Below are positions 8,467 through 15,345 of a stretch of DNA of 64,000 nt, in pieces. The notes under the pieces are model-generated. The model was not told the DNA's origin and ran no database searches. It saw nothing but the letters and a program-made list of their open reading frames with translations. Within the stretch, counting starts at the first letter, position 1, and each line of letters begins with the position of its first letter. This DNA is from Georgenia_B sunbinii (GTDB lineage: Bacteria; Actinomycetota; Actinomycetes; Actinomycetales; Actinomycetaceae), in NCBI RefSeq assembly GCF_036421855.1, contig NZ_JAZGOK010000001.1, one strand, 5' to 3'. The position numbers and the translations under genes are program-made.

Positions 8467-8792
8467 CGGAACATCACCACCTCGGCCCCCGTCGCCAGCA
8501 GCGGACGCAGCTCGTCCTCCTGCGCCACGCTCAGCGCGTCGGCCCCCTCGATGATCAACACGTCAGGCGAGCGACCCCGCAGAGCATGGCCGGCCGCCAC
8601 CACGTCGAGCCGGCCACCGCTCCAATGCGTCAGGTGCTCCCGGCCATTGGTGAACCGCACCCGCTGCCAGTCAGCGAACCCCGCCAGCTCCCGGAAGATC
8701 GCGACCGCGGACCGTCGAAGCACAGAGACGAGCAGCACCGACTTGCCGGCAGCCACGTCCCTCGCCATGCCCTCGAGCCCGTAGCGGTTCAT
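8463..8792 (-). CDS. ATPase-like phage protein of unknown function
   Basis: 109 residues, overlapping the small terminase gene by 4 bp. It has a GKSVLLVSV strand-helix start and a Walker B-like DVLIIEGADAL, spaced as in small P-loop or terminase-like folds. The canonical Gx4GK[ST] loop is not complete (the glycine is seven residues away), so it may be a degenerate or alternative nucleotide-binding protein. Position suggests a packaging accessory. No family name can be given. Confidence 0.65.
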   Translation of the reverse strand: MNRYGLEGMARDVAAGKSVLLVSVLRRSAVAIFRELAGFADWQRVRFTNGREHLTHWSGGRLDVVAAGHALRGRSPDVLIIEGADALSVAQEDELRPLLATGAEVVMFR

Positions 8793-8971
8793 TACGCGTC
8801 ACCACCACCGGCAGACTCGAGCGCATCGACCCGAGACAGCAGCGCCACCGGATCGAACGGCACCAGCTCCCCGCCCGGACCGCGCACGTACAGCACCACC
8901 GGCGACACGTACCCGTCACCGTCAACGCCGCCGGCGTCCTCGACAATCTCCTGCCGCTTTACGTAGCTCAT
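8792..8971 (-). CDS. Small hypothetical phage protein
   Basis: 59 residues from the ATG at 8971, preceded by a GAAGGAA ribosome site. The sequence includes GDGYVSPVVLYVRGPGGELVPFDPVALLSRVDAL and looks like a compact beta protein with a C-terminal helix. It is the first gene of the packaging run and ends on the start of the next gene (TAATG-type junction). Function unknown. Confidence 0.65.
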   Translation of the reverse strand: MSYVKRQEIVEDAGGVDGDGYVSPVVLYVRGPGGELVPFDPVALLSRVDALESAGGGDA

Positions 8972-9239
8972 CGCGTCGTTCCTTCCATCGAATCGGTTCT
9001 TGTCTGTCCCGCCGCCCTCGCGCGCGCGACCCCCCGGACCCCCTGGGGAGGGACGGAGCCCTGCCGGACGCTCAACTCGGGTTTTCGAGGTCGCCCAAGA
9101 CCCGAACGCCCCTCCCCCTCGGGGGTAGAACGTCGGTCGCAGTTCTGCGTGGGTGGCCGGCTTCGTGTCCGGGGAACGATCAACGCTGGGTTGGCGGTTG
9201 CCCGGGTGGCCGGCGGTGGTGTCTCGGGTCGCTGGTGGG
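8972..9239. other. Non-coding gap between HNH gene and packaging genes; candidate cos region
   Basis: 268 bp with no convincing gene. It contains dense G/C runs (CCCCCCGG, CCCCTGGGGAGGG, CCCCTCCCCCTCGGGGG). It lies between an HNH endonuclease and the terminase genes. In many siphophages with this HNH-terminase arrangement the cohesive-end (cos) site is found here. No cos sequence is proven; the call is by position. Confidence 0.35.
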
Positions 9240-9560
9240 TTACCAGTCCCGGGAGAGGGTGCCCAGCGCGGGTGGTGTGGCGCGCTTGCCTCGTGACTTG
9301 TTGCAGCTCGCGTGAGCGGCGGCGAGGTTGGCGGGGTCCTCGCGTAGGTGTGGGTGGGTTGACCAGGGCTTGATGTGGTCGGCGTTGAACACGTCCGGGT
9401 GCCCCGGTGGGAGGGAGTAGTCGATGGGCTGCCCGCATAGGTGGCAGGGCAGCCGGCGTGCTTTGAGGTTGCGCTTGAGTAGCGCGAGCCGGCGGGACCC
9501 TCGCCCCGCGGGTGCCCCGTCCCGGGTGCCCCCCTGGTCCCCCCCCTGTACTGACCGCAT
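9240..9560 (-). CDS. HNH endonuclease
   Basis: 106 residues. It contains CHLCGQPID (zinc CxxC), FNADHIKPWSTHPH (the DH of the HNH motif), NLAAAHASCNKSRG (the N, H and second zinc Cys) and a basic end, a complete HNH_1 domain. Phage HNH proteins beside terminases assist DNA packaging by nicking near cos. The first 20 residues are Gly-rich, so a later start is possible. It is the first gene after the 9621-9658 hairpin and so probably opens the late transcription unit. Confidence 0.88.
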   Translation of the reverse strand: MRSVQGGDQGGTRDGAPAGRGSRRLALLKRNLKARRLPCHLCGQPIDYSLPPGHPDVFNADHIKPWSTHPHLREDPANLAAAHASCNKSRGKRATPPALGTLSRDW

Positions 9561-9620
9561 GGGGTACCCACCCCCTGCCCGTCATGCCCACACCGGGGGC
9601 CCCCGGGGCCCGGAATGGGT

Positions 9621-9658
9621 GAGGGCCCCGGCACCGTGTGAACAGTGCCGGGGCCCTC
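9621..9658. terminator. Strong hairpin between early and late phage genes
   Basis: Perfect 14-bp arms GAGGGCCCCGGCAC and GTGCCGGGGCCCTC around a 10-nt loop. In the plus direction it is followed by GCCCCTTT; in the minus (lytic) direction it comes right after the early operon. It is a likely terminator at which an antitermination or late-promoter decision would be made. Confidence 0.75.
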
Positions 9659-9732
9659 GCCCCTTTAGCGCCGAACCAGATGAGGAGACACCTATCGCGC
9701 TGCACCAAAGTGTGATCTACGCGTAGACGGTT

Positions 9733-9749
9733 GTCCACTTAGCTTGGAC
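9733..9749. promoter_or_regulatory. Dispersed operator, copy 2, with adjacent palindrome
   Basis: GTCCACTTAGCTTGGAC is an inverted repeat of the operator family (right half TTGGAC instead of CTRGAC). It overlaps the stop codon of the HTH gene at 9739 and lies just before the terminator. A separate perfect 12-bp palindrome, TCTACGCGTAGA, is at 9716-9727. Confidence 0.5.
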
Positions 9750-9939
9750 GGCGCGGCGTGTCGCCGGCCTCGAGTGCACGGTTGGCGAGGAGGACGTCCT
9801 CGAGGTCGACGAGCCCACGGCGGCCGTCCCGTCCTGCCCGACGTACCCAGCCCCACTGGACCCATTTGCGGATCGTCGTCGGCTTGCGTCCCACGGCGAC
9901 AGCGGCTGCGGCGGTGTCGACCGTCGTCCGCTCACCCAT
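9739..9939 (-). CDS. Small helix-turn-helix protein
   Basis: 66 residues from the ATG at 9939. TVDTAAAAVAVGRKPTTIRKWVQWGWVRRAGRDGRRGLVDLEDV is a MerR/excisionase-type HTH followed by a wing. It is the last gene of the early operon, beside the terminator and an operator copy, so it could control late expression or act as a recombination directionality factor. It overlaps the preceding gene by 8 bp. Confidence 0.72.
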   Translation of the reverse strand: MGERTTVDTAAAAVAVGRKPTTIRKWVQWGWVRRAGRDGRRGLVDLEDVLLANRALEAGDTPRRPS

Positions 9940-10339
9940 GCGAGCCGCCCGCCCCGTAGTCGGTGTGGTCGAGCTCCCACCACTCGTCGGTGTGGGTGTC
10001 CCATACCTCGTCGTGCCGGCAGTCCTGGCAGCGGAAGGCGTACAGCCGCCACGTCGCGATGCGCGGCCGCTTGTACGCCAGCGGCCCGAGCTTGCGCCGG
10101 TTCTCCCGGTCGTAGGCCCAGTCCTCCGCCGTCGTTCTCGCGTCGTTAGCGACCATCCCTCGAGCGTGCACGCGCGGATACGCCGACCCACAGCCCGGGC
10201 AGCACTCGCGACGCGTCGGCGGTGGGCAGATGAACACCGGCTCCGGCGCGGCCCACGGTGTCCACTCGACGACGAGCAGCCCGTCCCACTTGGGCGGGAG
10301 GTCGTACTCACGCAGGGCGACGAGCAGGTCGCCGCTCAC
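9932..10339 (-). CDS. Zinc-ribbon phage protein
   Basis: 135 residues from the GTG at 10339, which overlaps the stop of the upstream gene (GTGA). Two cysteine pairs, CCPGCG and CQDC, plus several Trp/His-rich segments (TDEWWELDHTDYG) indicate zinc binding. Such zinc-ribbon proteins are common, uncharacterised parts of actinophage early operons. No catalytic motif is seen. Confidence 0.65.
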   Translation of the reverse strand: MSGDLLVALREYDLPPKWDGLLVVEWTPWAAPEPVFICPPPTRRECCPGCGSAYPRVHARGMVANDARTTAEDWAYDRENRRKLGPLAYKRPRIATWRLYAFRCQDCRHDEVWDTHTDEWWELDHTDYGAGGSHG

Positions 10340-10758
10340 GTCGCCGGCTCCCACGTGAGCGCGGTGTCGGCGAGGCCGCGCCCGCAGGTCCGGCACCCGA
10401 CACCCCGGGCCCGGGTCAGCGCCCCCACCACCGACCGGACCCGCAGGTAGCAGAGCGCGCAGCACGGTGTCACGCCACCGTCCCCGCAGACGCACCGCGC
10501 CACCGAGTACCCGCTCGTGCGCAGACCACAGCCGGGCACCGCGCACGACAGCGCCGGCGTGAAGTCGAGGTGGTCAATCGTCATCGTCGACCTCGAAGTC
10601 GTCGAGCCCGAGCATGGCGGGCACGTCCCGGGCGGGCAGTGCGCACAGCGCGCCGGCGTGACGCTGCCCGGGTAGGCCGGCGGGTGAGCCGGCCGAGGCA
10701 CGTACTTCTCCGGCGCATACCCACCACGCCACGGCGCGAACCACCGACGGTGCGTCAT
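10336..10758 (-). CDS. Cysteine-rich phage protein
   Basis: 140 residues if translation starts at the ATG at 10758, which overlaps the stop of the upstream small membrane protein (ATGA). A second in-frame ATG at 10584 has a GAGG site 6 nt ahead and would give 82 residues. Cysteine clusters CAHCPPGTCPPC, CAVPGC, CVCGDG, CCALC and CRTCG suggest two or more zinc sites. Which start is used cannot be decided by eye; both may be. Function unknown. Confidence 0.55.
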   Translation of the reverse strand: MTHRRWFAPWRGGYAPEKYVPRPAHPPAYPGSVTPARCAHCPPGTCPPCSGSTTSRSTMTIDHLDFTPALSCAVPGCGLRTSGYSVARCVCGDGGVTPCCALCYLRVRSVVGALTRARGVGCRTCGRGLADTALTWEPAT

Positions 10759-10886
10759 CCGAGCACCCAGCCCCACACCAGCGCCACGCCGGCGGCGAGC
10801 AGCCCGAGCACCAGCAGCGATGCCAGCACCACGATCGCCACCCCTACGACGCTCCCGAACCATCCCCACGCGCTGCGCCGCTTCAT
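10755..10886 (-). CDS. Single-pass small membrane protein
   Basis: 43 residues: a positively charged start (MKRRSAWGW) and one long hydrophobic helix (VGVAIVVLASLLVLGLLAAG) ending in WGWVLG. It has a GGAAGGAG ribosome site and is coupled on both sides by 4-bp overlaps. Its place in the early operon argues against a holin. Function unknown. Confidence 0.62.
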   Translation of the reverse strand: MKRRSAWGWFGSVVGVAIVVLASLLVLGLLAAGVALVWGWVLG

Positions 10887-11302
10887 CGTGCGCTCCTTCC
10901 GCCGTCGCGGGCCGGCGTCGACCGCGGCGTCTTTGCCTTGAACCGGTCGCCCCACTCGCGCAGCTCCCGCGACAGCTGCCGCATGAGGTCGAACGCCGGG
11001 TGAGGCACCGGCCGGTCGCGCTCGTCCGCGACGATGACCTCCTCCGAGTCCAGCGCGATCCTCGCCCGCACGTCCCGCAGGGTCGCCACGACCGAGCAGT
11101 ACGCCTCGAGCTCGTGCCCCACGATCCGCGCCGGGTCGTTCGGTGCCTCCCGGTGAGCGTCGACCACTTCCCGCCACACCGCGGCCGCGTGCTTGTCGAG
11201 CCCTGCCGGCGGGTCGAGCGGGTCGCGCGTCGCCACCGTTCGCGGTGCCGCCGGCTTGCGTGCCGGCTTCCTTGCCGTCGTCGTCTTGCTCGTCGTTGCC
11301 AT
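10883..11302 (-). CDS. P27-type small terminase subunit-like protein
   Basis: 139 residues from the ATG at 11302 (AAGGGGATGGG ribosome site). After a basic TTTARKPARKPA leader come AAAVWREVVDAHREA, ELEAYCSVVATLRDVRARI and PAFDLMRQLSRELREWGDRF, the helical pattern and spacing of P27-family small terminase subunits. It is separated from the large subunit gene by about 2.7 kb, which is unusual, and another small-subunit candidate sits next to the large subunit. It may be a packaging or DNA-binding relative recruited to an early role. Confidence 0.6.
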   Translation of the reverse strand: MATTSKTTTARKPARKPAAPRTVATRDPLDPPAGLDKHAAAVWREVVDAHREAPNDPARIVGHELEAYCSVVATLRDVRARIALDSEEVIVADERDRPVPHPAFDLMRQLSRELREWGDRFKAKTPRSTPARDGGRSAR

Positions 11303-11441
11303 CCCATCCCCTTGTCTCGTCAAACTGGACGCCGCCGATGCTCACGCCCCTCACGAACCCGGCGGTCACGTACTCGACCTCCACGCCGTCGAGCCGGAAC
11401 TCAGCCACGAGCGGCGTCCCGTCCTCCGCCTGCCCCGTCAT
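11303..11441 (-). CDS. Small phage ORF with unresolved 3' end
   Basis: It starts at an ATG (11441) overlapping the stop of the preceding gene (ATGA), so translation very likely begins here: MTGQAEDGTPLVAEFRL. The same frame has no stop until 10757, which would make it overlap the P27-like gene completely in another frame. The coding look (VEVEYVTAGFVRGVSIGGVQF, then an Asp/Glu/Gln-rich stretch) fades after about 55 codons. The coordinates cover only the part up to the next start. A frameshift, a real overprinted gene or a sequence error are all possible. Confidence 0.4.
11314..11330. promoter_or_regulatory. Dispersed operator, copy 3
   Basis: GTCTCGTCAAACTGGAC, 11 bp upstream of the P27-like start codon and within the end of the preceding ORF. 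It has the same orientation as the other copies. Confidence 0.55.
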
Positions 11442-11686
11442 CGCCGGACCTCCCACGTCGTCTCGCCGGCGGTGTGCCGGCCCTTGTGTCCTCGCCGCCG
11501 GTCGCACGGCAGCGGGAAGTCGTCCTCGAGCGGTGCCGGTGACCACGACGGGCAGCCCGCCTCGCGCTTGAGCTCGTCGAGCCGCCAGTCGAGCGCGCCG
11601 TCCCACGCGTTGCGCACCGCCGCGACGATGAGCAGCACCGCCCCGGTCGCGCCCACCCCGGATGCGAACGCCACAACCTCCGTCAC
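11438..11686 (-). CDS. Small membrane-anchored phage protein
   Basis: 82 residues from the GTG at 11686 that overlaps the preceding stop (GTGA). One N-terminal membrane helix (FASGVGATGAVLLIVAAV) is followed by a charged soluble tail rich in Arg/Asp. It is coupled to both neighbours by 4-bp overlaps. Unknown function. Confidence 0.62.
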   Translation of the reverse strand: MTEVVAFASGVGATGAVLLIVAAVRNAWDGALDWRLDELKREAGCPSWSPAPLEDDFPLPCDRRRGHKGRHTAGETTWEVRR

Positions 11687-12009
11687 TCGCCCTCCCCAAC
11701 CTCGAACGGCTCGCAGCCGTGGTAGTGCCCGAACGGGCCCGGCACGTGATCCACCGGCAGCACGCACGTCCCGCACCTAAACGCCCAGCCAGGGCGGATC
11801 GCGCCCGGACTGTGGTGCCACTCGTTGCTGCACGCAGCCCCGCACGTCTGCGCATCCGGGTCGAGATACGACGCCTTGAGCGTTTCGCCGTCGAACACGA
11901 GCCCGCAGTCGTCGCAGGTGAAGTCGGCGTCCTCGTACCTCGTGCTCGAGCCGCACGCACCGCACGACGGCGTCTCGTGCTCCGCCGCCGGCAGGTTCAG
12001 CGCGGTCAT
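11683..12009 (-). CDS. Zinc-finger phage protein
   Basis: 108 residues from the ATG at 12009. It has CGACGSS and CDDCG (one four-Cys zinc ribbon), then CGAACSNEWHH and FRCGTC (a second site). The first ribbon is like those in nucleic-acid-binding proteins. It overlaps the PLD-like gene by 4 bp, so the two are made together. Confidence 0.66.
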   Translation of the reverse strand: MTALNLPAAEHETPSCGACGSSTRYEDADFTCDDCGLVFDGETLKASYLDPDAQTCGAACSNEWHHSPGAIRPGWAFRCGTCVLPVDHVPGPFGHYHGCEPFEVGEGE

Positions 12010-12737
12010 GCTCCACCACCGACCCGGATCGTGCCGCGGTTGCGTCGAGCGTCGCCGCGGCGGATCGGTGAGCCGGCCGGGTCGAGGCCCTTGAGCGCGG
12101 CCATCCCGGTGTCCGGGTTCCACCCCTCCGGCACCTCAGCGAACAGCCGCTCGACGATCCCCAGGTACCACGCAGCGCGCTCCGGGTCGTCGGACACGTA
12201 GAACAGCTCCGCGCGCAGGTTCTCGTTGAGGTTCGCCGTCGAGCTCACCGAGTACGCCGCCCCGTCGTCGTTCGTGACGATCACGAACTTCGAGTGCGTC
12301 CGAGTCGTGCGCACGTTCTCCGCCCCGAACACCCGCATCAGCTCCGGCGCGTAGGCCCTCGACCCGATGTTGTTCTTGACCGTGACGTCGATGACGAACC
12401 GCACCGACCGCAGCCGGCCCGCCTCGAGCGCGTGCGCCAGCACCTCCGCGTCGTACAGACCCACCGACCACGTGTCGATCACGACGTCGGACGCCGGGCC
12501 CGTCCAGTCGAGCAGCGCGAGCGTCAGGTCGAGCAGCGAGAACTCCCCGCCGGTGTGCACCTCGAGGTCGTGCCCCGGCTTGAAGTACCGCAGCGCCCGC
12601 CGAGCAGACGGCGTGCGCAGTACTCGATTGCGCCGGCGCGGCCGCTTGCGCACCAGCGGCGTGAAGCCCTCGCGCTCCGGTGCCTCGAGCTCGAAGAGCG
12701 GCAGGTCGTCCCCGGTGCGCATCGTCTGGGCCGTCAT
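12006..12737 (-). CDS. Phospholipase D-like (HKD) domain protein
   Basis: 243 residues. The core has VVIDTWSVGLYDAEVL, THSKFVIVTND and SVSSTANLNENLRAELF. This matches one PLD/nuclease HKD repeat (H-x-K, then Ser/Asn and Glu), with the Asp displaced by two residues from the usual HxKx4D spacing. A single HKD would need to dimerise, as in Nuc-type endonucleases. Phage relatives exist, but their role (DNA end processing, host DNA damage or exclusion) is not established. The N-terminus is basic (RKRPRRRNRVLR). Confidence 0.75.
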   Translation of the reverse strand: MTAQTMRTGDDLPLFELEAPEREGFTPLVRKRPRRRNRVLRTPSARRALRYFKPGHDLEVHTGGEFSLLDLTLALLDWTGPASDVVIDTWSVGLYDAEVLAHALEAGRLRSVRFVIDVTVKNNIGSRAYAPELMRVFGAENVRTTRTHSKFVIVTNDDGAAYSVSSTANLNENLRAELFYVSDDPERAAWYLGIVERLFAEVPEGWNPDTGMAALKGLDPAGSPIRRGDARRNRGTIRVGGGA

Positions 12738-13018
12738 GCCAGCACCCCGACCCGGTCCATCGGCCCGTCAGCGAGCCACGCTTCACGGCGCGCGAGCTCC
12801 GCGGCGCAGACCCCGGCCCACGCTTCGTGCAGGTCTGCGCGCTTGAACGCGCCCGAGAGCCGCAGCTCCCTCGCCCGGCGGGTGAGCGTCAGCGATGCCC
12901 GCTCGAGGTACGCCGTTCCGAGCTCGTCGAGCTCTGCCCGCGTGCCGATCGCCACAGCGAGCCCCCCGCGCCACTTGCGCCATTGCTCCTGCTGCCGGGA
13001 ATTACTTTTCCCCGTCAT
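12734..13018 (-). CDS. Hypothetical phage protein
   Basis: 94 residues, mostly helical, starting MTGKSNSRQQEQWRKWRGG and with LTRRARELRLSGAFKRADLHEAW. It is coupled by a 4-bp overlap to the PLD-like gene. No recognised domain. Confidence 0.6.
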   Translation of the reverse strand: MTGKSNSRQQEQWRKWRGGLAVAIGTRAELDELGTAYLERASLTLTRRARELRLSGAFKRADLHEAWAGVCAAELARREAWLADGPMDRVGVLA

Positions 13019-13037
13019 GGTGTCTCCTTCCTCGTCG

Positions 13038-13466
13038 TCAGTACGGTGGTTCGTCGGTCCAGCCGGTGCCGGTGGCCGGCGGTGTTGCCGGCGCGCCGGT
13101 TCGCTCGCGTCTCGTCACGGTCGCGGTCGCGTACCGCAGGGATGGGCCGACCTCGTTGACCTTGAGCTCGACGACGGTGCGTTTCTCGCCCTCGCGTGTC
13201 TCGAACGAGCGCTGCACGAGGTCGCCGGTGACGATCACGCGCGCGCCCTTGCCCAGCGACTCCGCGATGTGCTCCGCCGCGTCGCGCCACACCGAGCAGC
13301 GCATGAACAGCGTCGCGCCGTCCTTCCATTCGTTCGCCTGCCGGTCGAACGTCCGTGGCGTCGAAGCCACGGTGAACGTCGCCACGGCTGCCCCCGATGG
13401 GGTGAACCTCAGTTCCGGGTCGGCCGTCAGGTTGCCGACGATGGTTACTAGCGGCTCGCCGCTCAT
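13038..13466 (-). CDS. ssb: Single-stranded DNA-binding protein
   Basis: 142 residues from the ATG at 13466. The OB-fold core is clear: VTIVGNLTADPELRFTPSG, ATFTVASTPRTFD, KDGATLFMRCSVW, HIAESLGKGARVIVTGDL. The C-terminal end WTDEPPY keeps the acidic tip that recruits repair and replication partners. It covers single strands during phage replication and the RecT-type annealing encoded nearby. Together with the exonuclease, RecT and the resolvase it makes a full recombination kit. Confidence 0.92.
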   Translation of the reverse strand: MSGEPLVTIVGNLTADPELRFTPSGAAVATFTVASTPRTFDRQANEWKDGATLFMRCSVWRDAAEHIAESLGKGARVIVTGDLVQRSFETREGEKRTVVELKVNEVGPSLRYATATVTRRERTGAPATPPATGTGWTDEPPY

Positions 13467-13672
13467 GTCTGGTTCCTCTCGATCGTTGCGAGCCCGGCGA
13501 GCCACGCGCCGCCGAGCACTAGCGCGACCAGCGCGCGGCCGTCGACGCCGGCCGGCGGGTCGACGATGACCCAGGCCGCGAGCGCGACCAGTGCCATCAC
13601 GGCCAGCGCGAGTAGCCGCCGGGCCAGAATGTTTGGACGCTCACGGCGCGCCGAAGCGCCCGTCGTCAGCAC
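13463..13672 (-). CDS. Small membrane protein with two helices
   Basis: 69 residues. A basic N-terminus (ASARRERPN) is followed by two hydrophobic segments (LLALAVMALVALAAWVIV; ALVALVLGGAWLAGLAT) joined by a short polar loop. It overlaps ssb by 4 bp and the upstream gene by 7 bp. Unknown function. Confidence 0.6.
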   Translation of the reverse strand: MLTTGASARRERPNILARRLLALAVMALVALAAWVIVDPPAGVDGRALVALVLGGAWLAGLATIERNQT

Positions 13673-13887
13673 GACGGAACCGCCCGGTCAGCGGCCGCCT
13701 GGATCGCGGCCAGCAGCGCGGACACGTCCCCGACCGGGACTAGTTCGCCCGGTGCGTTGAGCTCGATCATGAAGCCGCCCTCGCCGTCGCGGTAGGGCCG
13801 GATCTCCACGGCTGCGTCCCCCGCGTGGATCGTCTCGAGCGGACCTCGCGTCACGCCCTCGCCCACGTTCTCCCAGCCGTTCTGCAT
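13666..13887 (-). CDS. Hypothetical phage protein
   Basis: 73 residues with a beta-rich middle (AVEIRPYRDGEGGFMIELNAPG) and a C-terminal helix. A GGGGAGAC ribosome site precedes it. It is the first gene after a 111-bp non-coding gap carrying an operator copy, so it may open a transcription subunit. Confidence 0.6.
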   Translation of the reverse strand: MQNGWENVGEGVTRGPLETIHAGDAAVEIRPYRDGEGGFMIELNAPGELVPVGDVSALLAAIQAAADRAVPSC

Positions 13888-13946
13888 GTTGCTGTCTCCC
13901 CATCTTTCGGTATTGTGCTCACTCGAAACGCAAGCCCTCCCCTTGC

Positions 13947-13963
13947 GTCTACGTTCTCTAGAC
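13947..13963. promoter_or_regulatory. Dispersed operator, copy 4
   Basis: GTCTACGTTCTCTAGAC in the only sizeable gap of the early operon, about 60 bp upstream of the gene starting at 13887. An adjoining inverted repeat (ACGCAAG / CTTGCGT, 13928-13948) overlaps its edge by 2 bp. Confidence 0.65.
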
Positions 13964-13998
13964 GCTACCTCTCGCGGGCGCGGTTTTCCAGCGCCGTC

Positions 13999-14592
13999 TC
14001 AGCGTGTCCACACCAGCGGCCGCCACTCGACACCCCGCTCCCAGCCACAGCCAGGCAGCGCGCACCGAATCCGCATCCGCGACGGATGCACCCACAGGTC
14101 ACGCCCGCCGCACCCCTCACAGTCGACCTCGAGCCGGAACGGCATCGACCGCTCCCCGACGACGACGCCGGCCCAGTCGTTGAGCCGCCACAGCTCCCGC
14201 GACAACTCCGCCGCCAGGCCCTCGTCGTCGGCGTACACGCCGCGCAGCCCGTCTGCGACGAGCCCCAGGAACCGGCCCACGCGCTGCGCCCTCGAACCGG
14301 TCCCAGGCTCGAGCCCCATGCGTAGCGAGCCACGCACGAGCGGCGCGTACCGGCCCGCGACCCCTTCCACGTCCCGCAGCAGGTCGAGCACGTCGACCCG
14401 CAGCGGCACCCGCGGGCCGGCGGGCCGGTGCGCCGAGCCATCCCCCGCCGGCCCCGACCCGGCCGGCACCATGCCCACCAGCACCACGTAGCGCCGCGCG
14501 AGCTCGTCGACGACGACGACCATCCGCTCGAGGTGCTTGGTGAGCTGCCGCTCGCTCGCCTCGAGCCACGCCCGCTCAGTCTCCCGCCCCAT
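13999..14592 (-). CDS. Hypothetical phage protein with C-terminal zinc ribbon
   Basis: 197 residues. It is mostly helical and ends in a four-cysteine motif: CEGCGGRDLWVHPSRMRIRCALPGCGW. The N-terminal helices (RAWLEASERQLTKHLERMVVVVDEL) look like a dimerising coil. Similar long helical proteins with a terminal zinc ribbon occur in actinophage replication regions. It overlaps the helicase-loader-like gene by 17 bp. Function unknown. Confidence 0.65.
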   Translation of the reverse strand: MGRETERAWLEASERQLTKHLERMVVVVDELARRYVVLVGMVPAGSGPAGDGSAHRPAGPRVPLRVDVLDLLRDVEGVAGRYAPLVRGSLRMGLEPGTGSRAQRVGRFLGLVADGLRGVYADDEGLAAELSRELWRLNDWAGVVVGERSMPFRLEVDCEGCGGRDLWVHPSRMRIRCALPGCGWERGVEWRPLVWTR

Positions 14593-15022
14593 CAGGGCCC
14601 CCTCGCTCGATCAGACCGGCCACGTCGACCGCGACCAGCACCTCCGGCTCCCTATGCACCCCGACAGCGGCGCAGGCCCGCTCGTCGGCGACGTCGTCGT
14701 CGTCCCCGTCGCCCAGCGCCTCGATGTACGCGCGCTGGAATCGCAGCTGCGCCCACCCGTCGCCGGCCACACTCGGGGGCGGGGCAGGCGCGGACCGGTT
14801 ACCGATCCGCGCCCGCCGCAGCCGGCGAACCTCACCGAACAGATGCCCCGGCGTCAACCACCCCGCCTCACCGGCGGCGAGCGACCGGCACGCCTCGATC
14901 GCGTCGCCGTACCGAACCCCCGTGAGCACGTCACGCCAGACCGCGACCATGCCGTCGACCGGTTGCAGCTTGCCCGCTTTCACCAGGTACGCGAGCACGT
15001 TGTGCACCTGCTCCGCCGTCAT
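14576..15022 (-). CDS. Helicase-loader-like replication protein
   Basis: 148 residues from the ATG at 15022, chosen because it overlaps the upstream stop (ATGA); an ATG 12 bp earlier is also in frame. The N-terminal 75 residues (VHNVLAYLVKAGKLQPVDGMVAVWRDVL, ACRSLAAGEAGWLTPGHLF, VRRLRRARI) match the helical pattern of phage helicase loader/inhibitor (G39P-like) domains common in actinophages. The rest is low-complexity and acidic. It lies near the initiator protein. Confidence 0.6.
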   Translation of the reverse strand: MTAEQVHNVLAYLVKAGKLQPVDGMVAVWRDVLTGVRYGDAIEACRSLAAGEAGWLTPGHLFGEVRRLRRARIGNRSAPAPPPSVAGDGWAQLRFQRAYIEALGDGDDDDVADERACAAVGVHREPEVLVAVDVAGLIERGGPDGAGD

Positions 15023-15345
15023 CGCGTGAGCCATGACCCCGCCTCCTCGTCCCACACCGGCAGGCCGAGCCGAAACGCCTGGACCACTTCCCGGGTCGCG
15101 CCGCGCGAGTCACGCCACCCGGGCAGCAGGTACACCGCGTCGGCCCTACGCACGTCCGCGAGCCCGCGGCGCACGTACTCCTCCCAGGTCAGCCCGTCCG
15201 GCTGCCGGGCCGGGTTGATCGCCCGCCACCCGCCGAACACCGCGAGCAGCGCGGCCGTCGCGTGGAATGCTGGCCGGTTGAAGTCCGGGAGGCCCGTCAT
15301 CGGTCCGGCGATGTACACCGCCGCCCCGGATCGCAGCTTCACCAC
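15019..15345 (-). CDS. DUF4406 / nucleoside deoxyribosyltransferase-like protein
   Basis: 108 residues. VYIAGPMTGLPDFNRPAFHATAALL and RADAVYLLPGWRDSRGATREVVQAFRLGLPVW are diagnostic of the DUF4406 group, which shares the fold and glycine/Asp-rich loops of nucleoside 2-deoxyribosyltransferases. The role in phages may be nucleotide or modified-base metabolism; that is inference. The start is a GTG, with a second GTG one codon later. It overlaps the methyltransferase by 7 bp. Confidence 0.82.
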   Translation of the reverse strand: MVKLRSGAAVYIAGPMTGLPDFNRPAFHATAALLAVFGGWRAINPARQPDGLTWEEYVRRGLADVRRADAVYLLPGWRDSRGATREVVQAFRLGLPVWDEEAGSWLTR

